64,000 bases of DNA. Origin: Paenibacillus mucilaginosus 3016. GTDB lineage: Bacteria; Bacillota; Bacilli; Paenibacillales; NBRC-103111. The position numbers were made by a program, and so were the translations under genes. Of the stretch, positions 56,818 through 64,000 are shown piece after piece. The notes under the pieces are model-generated. The model did no database searches. It was not told the origin of the DNA and worked only from the letters and a program-made list of their open reading frames with translations. Location: contig NC_016935.1 in NCBI RefSeq assembly GCF_000250655.1, positions 6,962,001 to 7,026,000 on the forward strand, in the 5' to 3' direction. The stretch's first letter is position 1. Each line of letters opens with the position of its first letter.

Positions 56818-59142
56818 TTACTCTATACTTTTTAACGATTCAATCATATGGATTCGGGACACCTTTCTCCGCAGCAGCAAGTTAGAGAGAGTGGTGAGCA
56901 AGAAGGCAAGAATGACGGATACCAGGATAACCAACAGACTGAGTTGATCCGGGATTTGCTGATGGGTACTCGACAGCGCCTCAACAATGATGGAATACAT
57001 CCAGCCGCTGATCGGCAGTGCTGCAATGACCGCAAAGGTGGTGAGGATCATGTTCTCAACGAAGATAAGCCGGTTTATTTTGCTTTTGGGATAACCCAAT
57101 ACCTTAAGAGTGGCAAGCTCGCGATTCCTTTCATAAATATTGATGGAGGATATCGTGTAGATGGCACCAAACGAAAGAATGACGGCACTGATGATAAACA
57201 GGACAAAGATAAAACGATTTTGCTTCAGAATATATTGTGCGGATTCTTTCAAATCATTCTTGTCATGGATGGTATCTACCTGCTTATCTTGTTCGAAGAA
57301 CTGGCGGACGGAAGTAAGGTCTGCGGCGCTGCCGGCTTTCACTAGAAGCGAGGTTGGTTGGTAGTCGATGCCAAAGCTCTTAAGATACGCTATCGTGCAA
57401 TAGAACGAGGAATTCGAATACTGGTTGGATATTTGCGCAACCTTCATATCAACCGTTTTATTCGCAAACGACGGATCGGTGAATCTGATGCGGATCGCAT
57501 CCCCTACCGCAACCTGATAGTGGCCCGCATACGATTTGGGTACCAGCACGCCGCTGTCCTCAAGCGCCGTCGGATTGTCGTTCTCGTCGAAAAAGTGAAT
57601 GAGATCATTATCCTTCTCCGTAACGATCAACGTGGCGTTCTCATGATGATCGCCTTTGATGAATTCCACGGGAAGGGCCGATTGATGATAACTGCTTTCA
57701 ATCCCGGCGGGCAGCCGGAGCTTCTGCAGCTCTGCTTCCCTCGTATATTCTACCTTCAGATCATAGGTATTCACCTCCTCGATCTGGTCGGCCACCCTTT
57801 GTAAAGACGTCTGCGTCCCGAAAGCAGTGATCAATAACACGGTGCTCACCACAACGCCGACGGAGCTTGCTAACGCCTTTTGCTTATGAAGAAAGATGTT
57901 TCTCAAAATGAGCTTGTGGCTGTAGGAAAGGCGTCTCCAGATCCCCGGAAACTGTTCGATGAGCAGCTTCTTCATCTTCTTCGGAGGTTTAGGCCGCATT
58001 GCCTGCGCTGCGCGTTCACGCAGAATGCCTATGCCGCTCAAGTAACAAGACAGCATGCCGAATGCGCTCGAGAACAGGATGGGCAGAATGACCGAGAAGG
58101 AGGATAGGGAGAAGGCGATGTTCGGCAGCGAGTAGGCTTTGGCATTCGACGCCTCAATCAATGGAATGAATAGGCTGGCCGCAGCGACGCAGCCAAGAAT
58201 GGAGCCTATGATGCCGACAAGCACCGGGAATCCCATGTAATGGAGCATGATGCTGCTGTTCTTCACTCCCAGTGCCTTCATAATGCCAACTTGGTTCCTT
58301 TGCGAATCGATGATCCGGGACATGGTAAGGAAGAGAATGATCGCTTCGATGATAAAGAGAACCAACGGAATAACCCTGCTCATCAATTGATTGTTATGGA
58401 TGGTTTGCTGGAGCTGCGAATAACTGAATGTCCGCTCCTTGCTTATTTGGCTTACATAGGAAAGTTTCTTGGATTGCGCTTCAATGGTTTGACCTAACTG
58501 GTCTACATCGACCCCTTCTGCCGCATCGATCAAAACTTCATTATAGTAAAGACTTCCTGCGATTCGGGGAACTCCCGCTTCAGCCATATAGGCGAATCCA
58601 GACGTTTTATGGTCTTGGGTTTCGTTCTTTTTGGCATATTCCACATTCTCGCCCAAGCCGCTGATGATGAACGCCACATCCTTGTCATTGACACTTACCT
58701 TGATTTGATCCCCGACTTTGTACTGATGTTCCCTGGCGTAATGGGAATCCAGCAAGAGCTGATCCTTGCCGGACGGAATGCTGCCCTCTATGATCGCAGG
58801 CGTATTCATGATATTGCCCGCAGGGATCGAATGGATCTTTAAGGTCGCTTTCGTGTCGTCAAAGGATTGAGTCGCAGTGAAGGTGTAGCGTCCTTCAACT
58901 TTGTTGATCCCTTCGATGTTGCCAAGCGCCGCCGTGTCCTGCTTGGAAATGTGCTCGTAGTAGACGTTCAAGTCGCTTAAATGATGCGCTTGAAAGTAGT
59001 CCTTCGTGTAAGCGCTCAAATTATTGCTTAGCGTAACCAGCCCCGTGTAGAAAAAAGCGCCTACGGTGACAACCAGCACTAAGGCAAGAAATTGGCCGAT
59101 CGATTGCTTGATATCCCGTAGCAATTTCTTGAATAAGTTCAT
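56818..59142 (-). CDS. FtsX/MacB-type ABC transporter permease
   Basis: 774 residues from the ATG at 59142, overlapping the ATPase stop as TGATG; GTG codons at 59148 and 59145 are alternatives. Membrane span near residues 17-37, an extracytoplasmic domain to about 245, three spans at about 250-375, another span near 425, a second outer domain, and three C-terminal spans (about 640-760): two FtsX domains. The family moves peptides, lipids or hydrophobic compounds out of the membrane or cell. No BceRS-type regulators are adjacent, so a bacitracin-type role is not supported. The base composition is more AT-rich than the surroundings. Confidence 0.85.
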   Translation of the reverse strand: MNLFKKLLRDIKQSIGQFLALVLVVTVGAFFYTGLVTLSNNLSAYTKDYFQAHHLSDLNVYYEHISKQDTAALGNIEGINKVEGRYTFTATQSFDDTKATLKIHSIPAGNIMNTPAIIEGSIPSGKDQLLLDSHYAREHQYKVGDQIKVSVNDKDVAFIISGLGENVEYAKKNETQDHKTSGFAYMAEAGVPRIAGSLYYNEVLIDAAEGVDVDQLGQTIEAQSKKLSYVSQISKERTFSYSQLQQTIHNNQLMSRVIPLVLFIIEAIILFLTMSRIIDSQRNQVGIMKALGVKNSSIMLHYMGFPVLVGIIGSILGCVAAASLFIPLIEASNAKAYSLPNIAFSLSSFSVILPILFSSAFGMLSCYLSGIGILRERAAQAMRPKPPKKMKKLLIEQFPGIWRRLSYSHKLILRNIFLHKQKALASSVGVVVSTVLLITAFGTQTSLQRVADQIEEVNTYDLKVEYTREAELQKLRLPAGIESSYHQSALPVEFIKGDHHENATLIVTEKDNDLIHFFDENDNPTALEDSGVLVPKSYAGHYQVAVGDAIRIRFTDPSFANKTVDMKVAQISNQYSNSSFYCTIAYLKSFGIDYQPTSLLVKAGSAADLTSVRQFFEQDKQVDTIHDKNDLKESAQYILKQNRFIFVLFIISAVILSFGAIYTISSINIYERNRELATLKVLGYPKSKINRLIFVENMILTTFAVIAALPISGWMYSIIVEALSSTHQQIPDQLSLLVILVSVILAFLLTTLSNLLLRRKVSRIHMIESLKSIE

Positions 59143-59846
59143 CACCACTCTATCCCTTCGACGCTTTGCTTGAGCTCATTGACCGTTACGCTTTCGATTT
59201 TTCCGCTTTTCACCCGAATGATTTTATCCGCCATCGGCGCAATGGCGGCGTTATGCGTGACCAGCACAACACACGTTTTCGTTTCCCTGTTCAAATCCTG
59301 AAGAAGCTTCAATACGGACTTGCCGGTCACATAATCCAACGCGCCGGTGGGCTCATCGCAGAGCAGTAGCGAAGGGTTTTTGGCAACAGCACGGGCTATG
59401 GCGACTCGCTGCTGTTCTCCTCCGGAGAGCTGGGACGGGAAGTTGTTCATCCGGTTCTTTAACCCGATTTTAGTTAATATCTCTTTGGCATCCAGATGGT
59501 TTTTACAGACTTCAGCGGCGAATTTAACGTTCTCCAAAGCGTTCAAATTGGGGATTAAGTTATAGAATTGAAAGACAAAGCCTACCTTCTCAGCGCGATA
59601 TGCCGTAAGCTTCTTCTCGTTCAAGCCGGTAAGATCCTGACTGCCGACCGTCACTTTACCCGAGGTAGCCGTATCCATGCCGCCAAGTATATTCAGAATC
59701 GTGCTTTTGCCGGCGCCGCTTGCACCAAGAACTACGACGAATTCGCCCTCGTTGATGATAAAATCAACGCCGTTCAGGGCCTTGATCGGCACTTCGCCTA
59801 TGTTGTATTCTTTCGTTACGTTCTTGAATTCGATTAACTTTTTCAC
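59142..59846 (-). CDS. MacB/LolD-type ABC transporter ATPase
   Basis: 234 residues from a GTG at 59846 with AGGAGGAGG nine bases upstream; the longer open frame reads through non-homologous sequence. Walker [10 protein letters not shown] near 40-48, Q-loop [10 protein letters not shown] near 92-101, signature LSGGEQQR near 142-149, Walker [13 protein letters not shown] near 161-172 and VTHN near 196. Partner of the permease that follows. Both genes are lower in GC than their neighbours, a possible sign of transfer. Confidence 0.92.
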   Translation of the reverse strand: MKKLIEFKNVTKEYNIGEVPIKALNGVDFIINEGEFVVVLGASGAGKSTILNILGGMDTATSGKVTVGSQDLTGLNEKKLTAYRAEKVGFVFQFYNLIPNLNALENVKFAAEVCKNHLDAKEILTKIGLKNRMNNFPSQLSGGEQQRVAIARAVAKNPSLLLCDEPTGALDYVTGKSVLKLLQDLNRETKTCVVLVTHNAAIAPMADKIIRVKSGKIESVTVNELKQSVEGIEW

Positions 59847-60034
59847 CTTACACCTCCTCCTAAGGGAATCCGGACCGCAAACTGCGGGCACATTGCACGT
59901 ACACCTTTTATTGTCATTTTTAGAATATGTATCCTTCCCATTCAAATTGATTATACGAAGCCAAAAAGAAAGGAACAACCAACTTCAGTCCCCCCTGAAG
60001 CTGGACCAAAGTCGGGTTCCACAACACAACAAAA

Positions 60035-60062
60035 ACAGGCGCCCATGATCGGTACGCCTGCC
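60035..60062 (-). terminator. Terminator of sigK
   Basis: CAGGCG ... CGCCTG hairpin followed on the minus strand by TTTTTGTTG; similar in sequence to 26731 and 47639. Confidence 0.8.
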
Positions 60063-60068
60063 TTCCTC

Positions 60069-60770
60069 TCACCGCTTCGCCTTATAAAACTCATGATACA
60101 GCTTCATCAGCGCCCGCTTCTCGATCCGCGACACATAGCTCCGCGAAATGCCGAGCTCCTTCGCGATCTCCCGCTGCGTCCGCTCTTCCCCGCCGGCTTC
60201 GAGCCCGAAGCGGCCGACGACCACTTCCCGCTCCCGCTCGTCGAGGATATCGAGGTTCTTGTAGATCTTGCTCTTTTCGATCTTGAGCTGCACCTTCTCC
60301 ACGACGTCGTCGTGCTCCGAGCCGAGGATATCGATCAGCGTGATCTCGTTGCCTTCCTTATCCGTGCCGATCGGGTCGTGCAGCGACACGTCCTTGCGCG
60401 TCTTCTTCAGCGACCGCAGATGCATCAGAATCTCGTTCTCTATGCACCGCGCGGCGAAGGTCGCCAGCTTCGTGCCCTTGTCGGGCGAGAACGACTCGAT
60501 CGCCTTGATCAGGCCGATGGTGCCGATGGATATGAGATCCTCCAGGTCCTCTCCGGTGTTGTCGAATTTCTTCACGATGTGCGCGACCAGCCGAAGGTTG
60601 TGTTCGATAAGCAGGTTGCGGGAATGCTGGTTGCCCTGGGCCATGAGCTTCAGGTGCTTCTCCTCGTCATCCTCCGCCAGGGGTTGGGGGAAAGCATTGT
60701 TCTTGACATACGAGACGAGCAGCATCAACTCTTTGATGAACAGGGCAACGGCAGTAAAGAATCCAGGCAC
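60069..60770 (-). CDS. sigK: Sporulation sigma factor SigK (pro-sigma-K)
   Basis: 233 residues from a GTG at 60770 (GAGGGG nine bases upstream). The N-terminus [20 protein letters not shown] is a pro-peptide; Ser20-Tyr21 ([12 protein letters not shown]) is exactly where SpoIVFB cleaves in B. subtilis. Region 2 has [12 protein letters not shown] and [17 protein letters not shown]; region 4 has [11 protein letters not shown] and [23 protein letters not shown]. It directs late mother-cell transcription during sporulation. The gene is continuous, with no skin-like element. The open frame extends 28 codons upstream without support. Confidence 0.95.
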   Translation of the reverse strand: MPGFFTAVALFIKELMLLVSYVKNNAFPQPLAEDDEEKHLKLMAQGNQHSRNLLIEHNLRLVAHIVKKFDNTGEDLEDLISIGTIGLIKAIESFSPDKGTKLATFAARCIENEILMHLRSLKKTRKDVSLHDPIGTDKEGNEITLIDILGSEHDDVVEKVQLKIEKSKIYKNLDILDEREREVVVGRFGLEAGGEERTQREIAKELGISRSYVSRIEKRALMKLYHEFYKAKR

Positions 60771-60899
60771 TTCAGGCACCCCCTCATGGTTTCGCAAAAG
60801 CAGCGGAGAGGCCGGCCCAGTGGTGCGGCTTCTTCCGCCAGAGATTAGTACCATTTTATGTGGGTGTCCGCCTATCCGTGCCTGTACCGCAAAAATTCG

Positions 60900-61775
60900 T
60901 TACCCTTTGACCGCGCCGATCGTCATGCCCTTGATGAAGTAGCGCTGCAGGAACGGGTACAGGAAAATGATCGGGCCGATCGTGATGCATACCGTCGAAA
61001 GCTGCACGCCGGCGGCGGCCGGGGAGATGTTCACATTCGCATTCAGGTAATCGAGGTTCTGCGAAGTGGACACGATTCTGCGCAGCATCATCTGCAGCGG
61101 ATGCTTGGTCGGATCGTCGATGAACATCAGCGCATTGAACCAGTCGTTCCAGCACGACAGCGCATAGAACAGCGTGATCGTGGCGATGACGGGCATGGAG
61201 ATCGGCCAGATGATCCGGAAAAAGATATAGAGCTCATGCGCTCCGTCCACGGTCGCCGCTTCATTGAGCTCGAAAGGCAGCGTACGGAAGTAAGAGGTCA
61301 TGAGGAAGGCGTTGAACGCCGAGAACAGGTGCGGCAGGATGAGCGCCCAGATCGAATCCCGCAGGTCCAGCCAGTTGGAGATCAGCAGATAATAACCCAC
61401 CAGACCTGGGGCGAAGAGCATCGTGAAATAAATGTAGAAGGCGAGCACATTGCGGTACTTCACCCTCGGATGGGCCGTTACATAGGCGAACATGGACGTG
61501 AGGAGCACCGCTCCCACGGTCCCCGTCACTGTGACGACGATGGAGACCATAGCGCTGCGGTACACCTGGCTGCCCTGAAGCAGGAAGCGGTAGGAGTCCA
61601 GCGAGAACTCGGTCGGCAGCAGCTGGAATCCCTTCACAATCTGGTGCTCCGCGGTGAACGATCCGATATACACGAGCCAGAAGGGAATGAAGCACAGCAG
61701 GGAAAACATCCCGATGAACACATAGGCCGCGGCGGACAGAGCCCACCCGGATGCGTCTTGTGGTTTGGCCGGCAT
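60900..61775 (-). CDS. CUT1 sugar ABC permease (LplC type)
   Basis: 291 residues from the ATG at 61775 (GAGGAG eight bases upstream). Six membrane spans, EAA loop NEAATVDGAHELYIFFRIIWPIS near 180-202 and C-terminal FLQRYFIKGMTIGAVKG. Last gene of a binding protein-LplB-LplC operon cut by the right window edge; LplB lies 15 bases upstream. Confidence 0.92.
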   Translation of the reverse strand: MPAKPQDASGWALSAAAYVFIGMFSLLCFIPFWLVYIGSFTAEHQIVKGFQLLPTEFSLDSYRFLLQGSQVYRSAMVSIVVTVTGTVGAVLLTSMFAYVTAHPRVKYRNVLAFYIYFTMLFAPGLVGYYLLISNWLDLRDSIWALILPHLFSAFNAFLMTSYFRTLPFELNEAATVDGAHELYIFFRIIWPISMPVIATITLFYALSCWNDWFNALMFIDDPTKHPLQMMLRRIVSTSQNLDYLNANVNISPAAAGVQLSTVCITIGPIIFLYPFLQRYFIKGMTIGAVKG

Positions 61776-61790
61776 GCGCAAGGCTCCTCT

Positions 61791-62711
61791 CTAGAACAGC
61801 TTCGAGTCGGGGTCGACCCGGCGGACAACCCCGTTGAAGAACAGGATGGTGATGAAGCCCATCACCGACTGGAACAAGGCCACGGCGGCCGCATTGCTGT
61901 AGCTGTTCATGTTGGAGACGTCCCGCAGCGCCCGGTAGGTGTAGGTGTCGATGACATCCGTCGCTTTGAAGAGCAGGGAATTGTCCCCGATGATGCCGTA
62001 GATCAGCCCGAAGTCCCCGTAGAAAATCCGCCCCAGCGCCAGCAGCGTCAGCACGATGATGGTCGGCCGGAGCAGCGGCAGGGTGATGTACCAGATCTGC
62101 TGCCACCGTTTGGCCCCGTCGATGCGGGCGCTCTCGTAATATTCCTCGGAGAACCCGGTGAGGGTCGCCAGATAAATGATGGAGCCCCACCCGGCCCCCT
62201 TCCAGACGAAGATGACCGTTAACAGCAGCGGCCATACGGACGGCGTCTGGAACCAGTCGACCGTCTCCAGTCCCACATCACGCAGCATCCTATTGATCAT
62301 GCCGTCCTGCCCGTTGAAGAAGTTCAGCACCATCAGATTGACGACGATAATGGAGATAAAATGCGGAAGGATCACCAGCGACTGGGCGGCCTTCTTGAAC
62401 CAGACCAGCCGGATTTCATTCAGCATCAGAGCGATCAGCAGCGAGAAGAACGTACCCGCGATAATGAACAGCAGGTTGAGGTATACGGTGTTCAAGGTGA
62501 CTGCCAGCCAGTCCGGACCCGTGAAAAAAACATCAAGTTATCCAGCCCCACCCACCGGCCTCCCCCAGAGCCCCTTCACCGGGATAAACTGCTTGAACGC
62601 CAGAAGGTGGGCGGACATCGGCATATAAGAAAAGATAAAGACGTACACCACGACGGGCAGCGCCATGGCATACAGCCATTTGTTCTTCCGGAGCTCCCGG
62701 ACCACACCCAT
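61791..62711 (-). pseudogene. CUT1 sugar ABC permease (LplB type) with two compensating frameshifts
   Basis: From the ATG at 62711 (AAGGGGAG eight bases upstream) the frame reads MGVVRELRKNKWLYAMALPV up to FIPVKGLWG, then breaks. Removing one base from the C5 run at 62562-62566 gives GRWVGLDNLMFF; adding one to the A7 run at 62524-62530 gives FFTGPDWLAVTLNTVYLNLL, which continues to the stop at 61791. The restored ~306-residue LplB has the EAA loop ESARIDGAKRWQQIWYITLPLL. Two opposite indels in homopolymers 40 bases apart suggest read errors. The downstream fragment alone (ATG 62495) has no RBS. Confidence 0.85.
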
Positions 62712-62759
62712 GCTATTGCTCCCCTTTCATTTCCAACCCCGGCAGCGCGCAGCAAAAAG

Positions 62760-62788
62760 ACCGGCGGCCTGCGTGCGCTGCCGCCGGT
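62760..62788 (-). terminator. Intercistronic terminator/attenuator after the solute-binding protein gene
   Basis: ACCGGCGGC / GCCGCCGGT stem followed on the minus strand by CTTTTTG. It lies between the binding-protein gene and the LplB gene and would lower permease expression relative to the binding protein. Confidence 0.65.
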
Positions 62789-62789
62789 A

Positions 62790-62945
62790 GATGCAAGGCT
62801 TCCGGCTGGGCGAGACTTCCGCGGATGCGGCGGCTCCCCCGCAGGGCGAGGCCTCCCGCGTATGCAGCCTCCCGCTAAGCCAGGCTTCCCGCAGACTGGC
62901 CGTTCTCCCGCGGATGCAGCCGCGCCCGCCCATGTGCGCCGCGAA
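62790..62945 (-). repeat. GC-rich degenerate tandem repeat between binding-protein and permease genes
   Basis: On the minus strand about three imperfect copies of a unit containing GCATCCGCGGGAG and, about 25 bases on, TGCGGGAAGCC (for example around 62920, 62870 and 62825). No credible gene is encoded. Confidence 0.6.
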
Positions 62946-62948
62946 GCC

Positions 62949-64000
62949 CTACTTCTTTTTGCCGGCCAAATACGCATCAAGCTGCTTCTGATATTCCGCC
63001 TGGATCTTCTTCACATGGCCGTAGGCCTTCTCCTTGAATTTTGCCAAGCCCTCGTTCGGCTCGATCACCCCCAGCACGACGGGCTCGAACAGCTCCTTGC
63101 TCATACTGCTGAGCTGGGCGATCTCATTGGAGACCGGGCTCGGATCGAAGGTGAACCCGGAGAGAATGTCCGCCGTAAAGTTGTTCGGATCCCGCTCCCA
63201 CTGGTTCAGCTTAATCACTTCTTCGTCCATCGTGGCGTCAATACGGTCGAGCTTGGGATTCCAGCCCCACGCGAACGGAATGCCGGTGTACGGATTTTCC
63301 TTGATCGGTTTGTACAGGCCTTCCCCGGCGTCCTCCCAGTTCTTCCCTTTGATGCCGTAGGCGAGCAGGTCGTAGTTGTCCTTCTGATTCAGCGCATTGA
63401 TGAATTGAATCGCCCGCTCCTTGTTCTTGCTGACCACCGGCACCGCAATGTAGTTGCCCGCCTTGTACGTGGAGCTGAGCTTCATCCCCGGATCATACAG
63501 GCTGAACGCTTCCGCGGTGGCGCCAGGAACGGATTTCTCCAGGCCGGTACGGGTACCGAGATTGACGCCGAAGTCGAAGAAGGTCGTGACCGCCGCTTTG
63601 CCCTTGGAGAACTCCCCGTTCTTGAGCAGCAGAACATCCTTGGGGAAGATTCCGTCCTTGTAGAACTTATGGTTCATCTCGAAGTTCTTCATCATCATCG
63701 GGTCCATGTCATCGAAGATATTGTAGACCTTCCCGTCATTGCCCTTGGTGTACAATCCGGCATAATTCAGCACAGGCGCGAGATTCGCCCCCGGGTCGAG
63801 CATCCCGGCCGTCCGGACTCCCACATGCTCCGATCCGTTGGGAATGAACGGCGTGATCCCGGGCACTTTCTCTTTGACCGTATACATGAACCGGACCAGC
63901 TCGTCATAGCTCTTGATCGGCGGGACGCCGAGCTTCTCCCGGATATCCTTGCGGATGACGAACGTCCAGGGACGGATAAAATTCACCTCCAGCGGCACCG
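62949..64000 (-). CDS. Solute-binding protein (CUT1, family 1), C-terminal part
   Basis: At least 350 residues; the start and signal peptide lie beyond the window edge, and the apparent start at 63998 is only a GTG inside the gene. The sequence matches the C-terminal two thirds of LplA/YtcQ-type binding proteins: RPWTFVIRKDIREKLGVPPI, the hinge region IAVPVVSKNKERAIQFINAL and GIKGKNWEDAG. It is the first visible gene of an operon with LplB and LplC. The sugar bound is unknown. Confidence 0.88.
   Translation of the reverse strand, partial: VPLEVNFIRPWTFVIRKDIREKLGVPPIKSYDELVRFMYTVKEKVPGITPFIPNGSEHVGVRTAGMLDPGANLAPVLNYAGLYTKGNDGKVYNIFDDMDPMMMKNFEMNHKFYKDGIFPKDVLLLKNGEFSKGKAAVTTFFDFGVNLGTRTGLEKSVPGATAEAFSLYDPGMKLSSTYKAGNYIAVPVVSKNKERAIQFINALNQKDNYDLLAYGIKGKNWEDAGEGLYKPIKENPYTGIPFAWGWNPKLDRIDATMDEEVIKLNQWERDPNNFTADILSGFTFDPSPVSNEIAQLSSMSKELFEPVVLGVIEPNEGLAKFKEKAYGHVKKIQAEYQKQLDAYLAGKKK

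Noticed and set aside
56818-59846. BceAB-type bacitracin resistance module
   Set aside because: The permease has two FtsX domains but no adjacent two-component genes, and nothing specific to BceB is visible.
60069-60770. A skin-like element interrupting sigK
   Set aside because: The sigK frame is continuous from the pro-peptide through region 4.
62727-62933. 68-codon minus-strand open frame rich in Arg/Ala/Gly
   Set aside because: It is a translation of the GC-rich tandem repeat, with no RBS.

Overview
The window looks like the chromosome of a GC-rich, spore-forming Gram-positive bacterium of the Paenibacillus type. The evidence is strong AGGAGG-like ribosome binding sites, an intact sigK, SLH-anchored surface protein, several YesM/YesN- and YesS-like regulators, and many LplB/LplC/solute-binding-lipoprotein sugar importers. 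The surface phosphatases and the large sugar-uptake repertoire recall soil species such as P. mucilaginosus, but the species is inference. No rRNA, tRNA, CRISPR array, prophage or insertion sequence is seen.

Layout. 1-6.1 kb: the 5' part of a secreted GH81 beta-1,3-glucanase, a cupin, a LacI regulator and an HbpS-like protein. 6.3-13.8 kb: a minus-strand oligosaccharide operon (two CUT1 permeases, solute-binding lipoprotein, GH35 beta-galactosidase carrying two frameshifts, GH43) preceded by repeated 14-bp TGAAA-N4-TTTCA operator-like boxes. 14.3-18.4 kb: a GGDEF sensor, a repeat-rich gene-poor stretch, and a divergent SDR/TetR pair. 18.5-26.6 kb: an RbsABC-type sugar importer followed by YesN- and YesM-like genes and a second, membrane-anchored sugar-binding protein, which together look like a three-component sugar sensor with its transporter. 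26.8-37.4 kb: a uronide/aldarate operon (permeases, binding protein, aldehyde dehydrogenase, DHDPS-family dehydratase, GalrD-II-type galactarate dehydratase), a YesS-like regulator and a GH105. 37.8-44.4 kb: a five-gene Nik/Opp-type ABC importer under a consensus Fur box, with a divergent MFS exporter. 44.6-51.7 kb: an FGGY sugar kinase, a secreted helveticin-J-like protein, and an orphan solute-binding protein translationally coupled to an AraC-type membrane regulator. 52-56.7 kb: two plus-strand secreted phosphoesterases (EEP-jacalin; PAP2-beta-strand-SLH) separated by a structured tandem repeat. 56.8-64 kb: a lower-GC ABC transporter, sigK, and a third CUT1 importer cut by the window end.

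Five genes are split by seven frameshifts, most of them at homopolymers (C4, C6, G5, T7, A3) and one pair compensating. This points to sequencing indels, or less likely recent decay. The most unusual items are a pair of ~160-175-bp dispersed structured repeats (15981 and 44385), the tandem structured repeat at 53360, the GalrD-II pathway assignment, the Fur-controlled Nik-type importer/exporter pair, and the tethered sugar-binding protein with its own kinase and regulator.
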